Part shown: in pieces, positions 3,882 to 8,440 of the stretch
How the letters are laid out: each line of letters starts with the position of its first letter
Numbering within the stretch: the first letter of the stretch is position 1
Assembly (NCBI GenBank): GCA_025363795.1
Contig: JANYLE010000121.1
Span: 1 to 8,440 of the forward strand
Source: Mariniphaga sp.
Lineage (GTDB): Bacteria > Bacteroidota > Bacteroidia > Bacteroidales > Prolixibacteraceae
Length of the DNA stretch: 8,440 nucleotides
Direction: 5' to 3'
The notes under the pieces: generated by a model
Told to the model about the DNA's origin: nothing
Seen by the model: only the letters and a program-made list of their open reading frames with translations
Database searches by the model: none
Position numbers and translations under genes: made by a program

Positions 3882-6368
3882 ATGGATATTTACCCTTCGA
3901 ATTTTGAGAGTAAGATTGGTTTTGACAAAGTGCGCGAAGTGCTTCAGGGACGCTGTCTGAGTACGTTAGGAAAAGAGCAGGTCGATGAATGCTCTTTCTC
4001 ATCCAATCGTGAACAAGTAGAACGCCAATTGGATGAGACCATTGAGTTCATGAAGATTATTGGCGAAGGGATGAATTTTCCCAATGGCTATTTTATCGAT
4101 ATGCGTCCCGCGTTGCAGCGGTCTAAGGTTATTGGCACCTTTCTTGAAGTGTTCGAACTGTTCGATTTGCGCCGCTCACTCGAAACGGTGCGCGCTATTG
4201 TTGCCTTCTTTCGGAATATGGAGGAAGGAACCTTCCCGCGACTGAAGAATGTGGTAAGTAATGTTCAGGTATTTCCGTTTATCTATGAGCGTATCGACCA
4301 GATTATCAATAAACATGGTCAGATCAAGGACAATGCTTCACCCGAACTGGCGCAGATCCGTCGTGAGATTCTTTCCTTGCAATCAAGTGTCTCAAAGATC
4401 ATGAGCACTATTTTGCGGAAAGCGCAGGCCGAAGGTCTTGTCGAAAAAGATATCTCTGTTTCGATGCGCGATGGCCGGGCCGTTATTCCGGTAGGAGCCG
4501 CTAATAAACGGAAAATCAAGGGGATTATTCACGATGAGTCGGCTACTGGCAGAACATCCTATATTGAACCCGAAGAGATTGTTGAAACCAACAACCGGAT
4601 CAGGGAACTGGAATCGGCTGAGCGCAGGGAAATTGTAAAGATCCTCACCCGCTTTACCGATGATATCCGTCCTTATGCCGATGATATTGCCTTCTCGTAC
4701 CAGATCCTTGCGATTCTCGATTTTATCAGGGCAAAGGCAATTTGGTCTATTGAAAGTAAATCAGTTAAACCCATCCTGACCAATACAATGGGGCTTGATT
4801 GGATATCAGCACGTCACCCGCTTTTGGAAGTGAACCTTGCGAGAGAGCAGCGCAAAATTGTACCGCTGGATATCTGTCTGGATAAGCATGACCGCATGTT
4901 GCTGATTTCGGGCCCTAATGCGGGGGGGAAATCGGTCTGTTTGAAAACGGTTGGTTTGTTGCAATATATGCTTCAGAATGGTATTCCTATTCCGGTTCAG
5001 CCCGACAGTCACACCGGTTTGTTCAGGGCAATTTATATGGATATCGGTGACGACCAGTCGCTGGATAATGACTTAAGCACCTACAGCTCGCATCTTTACA
5101 ACATGAAGTTTTTTGTGAAGAATTGTTCTCCCGATTCACTGGTGTTGATTGATGAATTTGGAACCGGAACGGAGCCTATGCTCGGAGGTGCGATTGCTGA
5201 ATCGATTCTGAATAAAATGAATGAGTTGGGCACTTTTGGTGTGATCACGACCCATTATACAAATTTGAAACATTTTGCTTCGTCGGCGCCCGGAATTGCC
5301 AATGGTGCGATGCTTTACGACTCGCACCGTATGGAGCCGCTTTTCCAGCTTCAGATCGGAGAACCGGGTAGTTCGTTTGCCTTTGAAATTGCCCGGAAGA
5401 TCGGACTTCCTGAAGAGATCCTTCAGGATGCCACCAATAAAATCGGGGTCGATCACATCGATTTTGACAAGCATTTGCGTGATATTGTCCGCGACAAAAG
5501 GTATTGGGAGAACAAGCGGCAGAAGATCAGGCAGGTGGAGAAGAGTCTCGAAGAGTTGGCTGAGAATTACGAAACCGGACTTTCGGAGACGAAGAAATTA
5601 CGCAAAGAGATTCTCGATAAGGCAAAGCGCGAAGCCGAAGAGATTGTTTCGGGTGCAAACCGGATCATTGAAAAGACAATCCGCGATATCAAAGAGGCGA
5701 ATGCCGAGAAAGACCGGACACAGGAAGCGCGTCAAAAACTCGAGGATTTTAAAGCTGAAATAACCAGGAAAGTGGATGATGGCGATGACCGGATTCTGCG
5801 GAAGATGGAGAAACTGAAGCAGAAAGAGATCCAGCGCAAAGAACGGCCCAACAAGCCTGAAGAACCCAAAAAAGAGGTGGTTGTCCGCAGAAAAGTGCCA
5901 ATTCAAATTGAAGTGGGCGGTTGGGTACGACTGGCCGGGCAAGATACGTTGGGTGAGGTGCTCGAGATTAAATCAGATAATATAACGGTTGCATTTGGTC
6001 ATCTCCGTTCCGTGGTGAACCGGAAAAAACTCATGGCTGTTCCTCCCAATGAGGTCAAAAAACCACGTACCGAGAATACCACTTTGGGACGCATTAACAA
6101 GGAGATCGGCGACCGGCGATTGGTGTTCAAACCGAATATTGATGTGCGCGGCATGCGGGCCGAGGAAGCATTGCAAAAGATCAGGGAATTTGTTGACGAG
6201 GCAATCATGGTCGATGTCAGCGAGCTGCACATCCTGCACGGTAAAGGAAACGGAATCCTGCGCGAACTGATTCAAAACTACCTCCGAACCGAACCTGCTG
6301 TTAAAAACTGCCGCGATGAACATGTCCAGTTTGGCGGATCAGGAATTACAATTGTAGAATTGGGATAA
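3882..6368 (+). CDS. mutS2: Endonuclease MutS2 (MutS-family ATPase with Smr domain)
   Basis: The 828-residue length is normal for the family. The N-terminal part (about 1-310) is the MutS core/lever region without the mismatch-recognition domain. The ATPase domain has Walker A GPNAGGKS (344-351), DDQS (390-393), the STYSSH signature (399-404), Walker B LVLIDE (420-425) and the ITTHY switch (455-459). A charged coiled-coil stretch (about 525-670) leads to a small beta-rich region (about 676-720) and a C-terminal Smr nuclease domain with DVRGMR (754-759) and HGKGNG (786-791). MutS2 acts on branched DNA, and in some bacteria on collided ribosomes, rather than in mismatch repair. The Asn in HGKGNG replaces the more usual Thr. 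The ATG at 3882 begins at the conserved N-terminus; a TATTTTTG -7 match lies at 3852-3859 without a clear -33. Its GC content is visibly higher than the peptide region. Confidence 0.97.
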   Translation: MDIYPSNFESKIGFDKVREVLQGRCLSTLGKEQVDECSFSSNREQVERQLDETIEFMKIIGEGMNFPNGYFIDMRPALQRSKVIGTFLEVFELFDLRRSLETVRAIVAFFRNMEEGTFPRLKNVVSNVQVFPFIYERIDQIINKHGQIKDNASPELAQIRREILSLQSSVSKIMSTILRKAQAEGLVEKDISVSMRDGRAVIPVGAANKRKIKGIIHDESATGRTSYIEPEEIVETNNRIRELESAERREIVKILTRFTDDIRPYADDIAFSYQILAILDFIRAKAIWSIESKSVKPILTNTMGLDWISARHPLLEVNLAREQRKIVPLDICLDKHDRMLLISGPNAGGKSVCLKTVGLLQYMLQNGIPIPVQPDSHTGLFRAIYMDIGDDQSLDNDLSTYSSHLYNMKFFVKNCSPDSLVLIDEFGTGTEPMLGGAIAESILNKMNELGTFGVITTHYTNLKHFASSAPGIANGAMLYDSHRMEPLFQLQIGEPGSSFAFEIARKIGLPEEILQDATNKIGVDHIDFDKHLRDIVRDKRYWENKRQKIRQVEKSLEELAENYETGLSETKKLRKEILDKAKREAEEIVSGANRIIEKTIRDIKEANAEKDRTQEARQKLEDFKAEITRKVDDGDDRILRKMEKLKQKEIQRKERPNKPEEPKKEVVVRRKVPIQIEVGGWVRLAGQDTLGEVLEIKSDNITVAFGHLRSVVNRKKLMAVPPNEVKKPRTENTTLGRINKEIGDRRLVFKPNIDVRGMRAEEALQKIREFVDEAIMVDVSELHILHGKGNGILRELIQNYLRTEPAVKNCRDEHVQFGGSGITIVELG

Positions 6369-6400
6369 GACGGAGTGAGGGAGCGACTGGGAGAAAATAA

Positions 6401-6589
6401 GATGGATAGCTACTTGCCCGTTGATGCGGATTTATAATCCAACTTACATTAAACAAATTCAATATTTCCCTGTCGGTAGTTGGTTTCGGATTCCCATGAC
6501 CGAAAAACTAGGTGCATAGATTTAAACAGGGATTTCAAATCCCTCATCTGCCTGGCGCGGATTGCAAATCCGCACCAGCCCGGAAATGA
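6401..6589. repeat. 189-bp tandem repeat, unit 1
   Basis: The unit begins GATGGATAGC and is followed directly by a second copy. Its second half carries the palindromes AGGGATTTCAAATCCCT (6528-6544) and GCGGATTGCAAATCCGC (6557-6573, one mismatch at the centre). A weaker hairpin TTTCGG/CCGAAA lies around 6485-6506. It sits between the convergent mutS2 and cupin genes and contains no credible ORF. Confidence 0.85.
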
Positions 6590-6777
6590 GATGGATAGCG
6601 ACTTGCCCGTTGATGCGGATTTATAATCCAACTTACATTAAACAAATTCAATATTTCCCTGGCGATAGTTGGTTTCGGATTCCCATGACCGAAAAATTGA
6701 TTGTAGCAATTTAGACAGGGATTTCAAATCCCTAATCTGCCAGGTGCGGATTTCAAATCCGCACCAGCCCGGAAATC
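6590..6777. repeat. 189-bp tandem repeat, unit 2
   Basis: The first ~110 bases match unit 1 with about three changes; a short stretch near 6695-6715 is more divergent. It contains AGGGATTTCAAATCCCT (6717-6733) and a longer palindrome (6743-6765) with perfect 11-bp arms, GGTGCGGATTT and AAATCCGCACC, around one central base. Such REP-like hairpins between convergent genes can also block or end transcription, but no T-run follows, so classic intrinsic termination is not shown. Confidence 0.85.
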
Positions 6778-6792
6778 CGCACCAGCTTGGTA

Positions 6793-7299
6793 TTACTCTT
6801 TCTTGTTTTTAAGCTGTTCCCATTTTTCTAAAATATGCTCTTCACCTTCGAAATAGCCAACTTTTGGTTGCTTAGTAAATATCTCCAAGGAGGGGGCTAA
6901 CAGTATTTTCCCCGAATCGGGATATTCGCAAACATCAAACCCGATAAATGATCTTATATCAAGGTAGGTACAGGGTTCTGTCGCATGGTTGAAAAACTGG
7001 TGGGCGCCCGTTTCCCCCATTTCGAAGAAAATAAGATCTCCGCTCGTTACGATCTCAAGTCCCTCCGGTGTTCTCAATGTCATGGAGCCGGAAAGTACCA
7101 TAAATAATTCTTCGGAATTTCTGTGAAAATGGTAGGGGGCCGAGAATTGTCCCGGATTTAATAACCTCAGATCAAAGTTTAGGTTTTTGGGGTTTACGCC
7201 GCTCTTGATTTTTGAAACATCCGTAAGTAAACGGTAATTATCAATCTTGTTAGGGGCTTCCTTGAATTCCCTTTTGTCAGATTTTAAAATTGTAGCCAT
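6793..7299 (-). CDS. Cupin-domain protein
   Basis: The 168-residue protein has a single cupin beta-barrel. Motif 1 is HFHRNSEELFMVLSG (57-71), with predicted metal ligands H57, H59 and E63. Motif 2 is GDLIFFEMGETGAHQFFN (87-104), with H100 as the fourth ligand; Glu replaces the proline usual in this motif. The C-terminal ~45 residues (IGFDVCEYPDSGKILL onward) look like the extension seen in small sugar- or sulfur-compound-related cupins, but the substrate cannot be assigned. There is no signal peptide, so it is cytoplasmic. The gene converges on mutS2 across the tandem repeats and has a related palindromic element upstream. No clear TAnnTTTG promoter is visible in the 145 nt before it. Confidence 0.88.
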   Translation of the reverse strand: MATILKSDKREFKEAPNKIDNYRLLTDVSKIKSGVNPKNLNFDLRLLNPGQFSAPYHFHRNSEELFMVLSGSMTLRTPEGLEIVTSGDLIFFEMGETGAHQFFNHATEPCTYLDIRSFIGFDVCEYPDSGKILLAPSLEIFTKQPKVGYFEGEEHILEKWEQLKNKKE

Positions 7300-7360
7300 A
7301 CTTTTTAATTTTAAATGTTATTGATCAGTTTGACTGTGTTTCATATGTTTTAGGCTATTG

Positions 7361-7438
7361 CAGGGATTTCAAATCCCATCTTTGCCAGGAGCAGATTACA
7401 ATTAAAAATCAGCGTTAGCTAAATCCACACCAACTCGG
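7361..7438. repeat. Degenerate third copy of the palindromic element
   Basis: GGGATTTCAAATCCC (7363-7377) is followed by TTTGCCAGGAGCAGATT and then AAATCCACACCAACTCGG. This is the same order of parts as in the tandem units (palindrome, TGCCAGG, second palindrome, CACCAGCCCGG). The second palindrome has been broken by an insertion and base changes. It lies in the same orientation as the two units on the other side of the cupin gene. Confidence 0.65.
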
Positions 7439-7444
7439 TGATTA

Positions 7445-8104
7445 TTATTTACCAAAGAATTGTCCAAGTGCAAATGCCCCTCCGATTATTCCGGCCAAAC
7501 AAACAAGAAGTGCCCATAAATTAGATGGCTTTAAATTTTTAATTAATTCACCAACTGTCAAAGACGCAGGGTCAATTATGTTCTTCTTTGTCTCATTTGA
7601 GAATTTACTTTTCTGGTATGCCTCAACTTTATTTTTCCAGCTGGATAGGACACCATTAAATTCAGGTGTTGTTAAAGATAGTATGTCGGTTTTCACCCAC
7701 ATAACATACCAGTCATATCCTTTTTCCAATAATCCTTCACTCTTTAACCCTTCTTCAATTATTAGCATTATTGGCTGCCCCTTTGAATATGCTATTGCCG
7801 CTTCAATTTGGTTCCAGGGGGTTGGTAATTTGACTTCAGCAATAGTTGTTTCCATTAAACCTCCTCTTTTTTCAAATCCAGAAGGGAAATAGGATCTTTC
7901 CATTGCAATGATAATAGTCCCTGAGCATTCATTCATTAAATCGAGAATTGACTTGAGAGGAGAGTCCGCACTAAACTTATTTCTGCCAACAGTCTGTGGA
8001 AGGAAGTTTTCACTTCTTAATCTCTCTTCAATCGCCCGAACAAAGCTCTCTTGTTTGTCATTGGCAGTTCCACCTACACTAATAAAGATTTTATATTCAT
8101 TCAT
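7445..8104 (-). CDS. TIR-like / deoxyribosyltransferase-like domain protein with C-terminal membrane anchor
   Basis: The 219-residue product starts with KIFISVGG (5-12), a first beta strand followed by an acidic/polar loop. A helix and CSGTIIIAMERSYF (60-73) follow, then WNQIEAAIAYSKGQPIMLII (97-116). Strand-helix-strand order, a central strand ending near a polar residue, and a Glu in the IEAAIAYSKGQP helix (E101) recall the TIR / nucleoside 2-deoxyribosyltransferase fold, whose members cleave N-glycosidic bonds, often NAD. I cannot prove the assignment by eye. Residues about 196-215 (LWALLVCLAGIIGGAFALG) form one transmembrane helix at the very C-terminus, so the soluble domain would be tethered in the cytoplasm. 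The GTG at 8125 is in frame, but the ATG at 8104 is preferred because it directly precedes the fold. No phage-defence partner genes are visible in the window. Confidence 0.7.
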   Translation of the reverse strand: MNEYKIFISVGGTANDKQESFVRAIEERLRSENFLPQTVGRNKFSADSPLKSILDLMNECSGTIIIAMERSYFPSGFEKRGGLMETTIAEVKLPTPWNQIEAAIAYSKGQPIMLIIEEGLKSEGLLEKGYDWYVMWVKTDILSLTTPEFNGVLSSWKNKVEAYQKSKFSNETKKNIIDPASLTVGELIKNLKPSNLWALLVCLAGIIGGAFALGQFFGK

Positions 8105-8211
8105 GTCGGATTTTTTTATAATCACAAATAACTACTTTATATTCGTAACCAACCTTCTATTTTGCCTTAGAATATTGCGGTATACGCGCATTTCAGTTGC
8201 ATGTTACGATT

Positions 8212-8225
8212 TGTAAACGTTTATA
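8212..8225. promoter_or_regulatory. Palindrome upstream of the TIR-like gene
   Basis: TGTAAACGTTTATA contains the perfect 10-bp palindrome TAAACGTTTA (8214-8223) centred on CG, a form common in LacI-family operators. It lies about 110 nt upstream of the ATG at 8104. It could be chance in AT-rich DNA; no regulator gene is nearby. Confidence 0.25.
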
Positions 8226-8280
8226 ACTTTTCAAAGTTCCGGATCATTAAACAGCGCTTTTATTTTTTTTTATTTGCAAT

Positions 8281-8425
8281 AAAAAACCCGTCCAATTTCG
8301 AAAATCGCACCAATTCGGGTAAATAAAAGTTAGCGATTGCAATCGAAGATCGGCATAGCAAAATCGCCTGACCCAATCACTTGGCTTGGCATTGCAATTG
8401 GGTCCTGCGGTTTTTAACCGCGGAA
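8281..8425. repeat. Cluster of imperfect palindromes at the right edge
   Basis: The region holds ACCCG (8286-8290) with CGGGT (8316-8320), CGATTGCAATCG (8334-8345), GACCCAAT (8370-8377) with ATTGGGTC (8397-8404), and GCGGTTTTTAACCGC (8407-8421). The style resembles the REP-like elements at 6528-6765. On the minus strand the first stem is followed by six T, so it might end a transcript entering from beyond the right edge. The minus-strand frame across it (8247-8429) looks like a by-product of the repeats and is not annotated as a gene. Nothing else coding is seen from 8105 to 8440. Confidence 0.45.
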
Positions 8426-8440
8426 TCAAAAAAATTATTA

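Noticed and set aside
6449..6631. Minus-strand ORF within the tandem repeat
   Set aside because: It spans the boundary between repeat units and owes its open frame to repeat sequence; no protein-like pattern.
6401..6777. CRISPR array
   Set aside because: There are only two long (189-bp) adjacent units with no spacer sequences between short repeats.
8247..8429. 60-residue minus-strand ORF at the right edge
   Set aside because: It lies entirely within a cluster of inverted repeats, with no recognisable domain and no ribosome-binding site; best explained as a chance frame.

Overview
The window looks like chromosomal DNA of a Bacteroidota member, probably of the Bacteroidales/Marinilabiliales kind. 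Several promoters fit the phylum's TAnnTTTG (-7) / TTTG or TTG (-33) pattern, Shine-Dalgarno sequences are weak or absent, and intergenic DNA is AT-rich and palindrome-rich. MutS2, a GntR/UTRA regulator and a 2-oxoacid dehydrogenase E2 fit this. The species cannot be named from the sequence alone.

Left part (1-1457): the first 175 codons of a dihydrolipoamide acyltransferase (E2) gene leave the window on the minus strand. A GntR/HutC-type regulator is divergent on the plus strand. A 7+7 bp palindrome between them covers the predicted -33 element of the E2 promoter, so the regulator probably controls the E2 operon.

Middle part (1458-3881): this is the most unusual region. Three minus-strand genes encode small exported peptides of 78, 78 and 96 residues. 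The first two are about 83% identical paralogs; the third shares only the N-terminal leader style. Upstream of each lies the same 17-nt sequence, TTTGGCACAATTCCTGT, resembling a sigma-54 -24/-12 promoter. At a nearly constant further distance (89, 90 and 89 nt) lies an 18-nt dyad, TGTnCGrAAwTGGACACT, of the sort enhancer-binding proteins recognise. This suggests a small regulon of secreted peptides under one activator. A remnant of the GntR 3' end sits before the second peptide gene, so the regulator tail plus peptide gene was once duplicated as a block. An iron-sulfur flavoprotein gene lies between peptides 2 and 3.

Right part (3882-8440): a full-length mutS2 is followed by a tandem 189-bp repeat carrying REP-like palindromes. 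Then come a minus-strand cupin gene, another degenerate copy of the palindromic element, and a minus-strand gene for a soluble TIR-like/deoxyribosyltransferase-like domain with a C-terminal membrane anchor. The last 335 bases hold no convincing gene and contain more imperfect palindromes.
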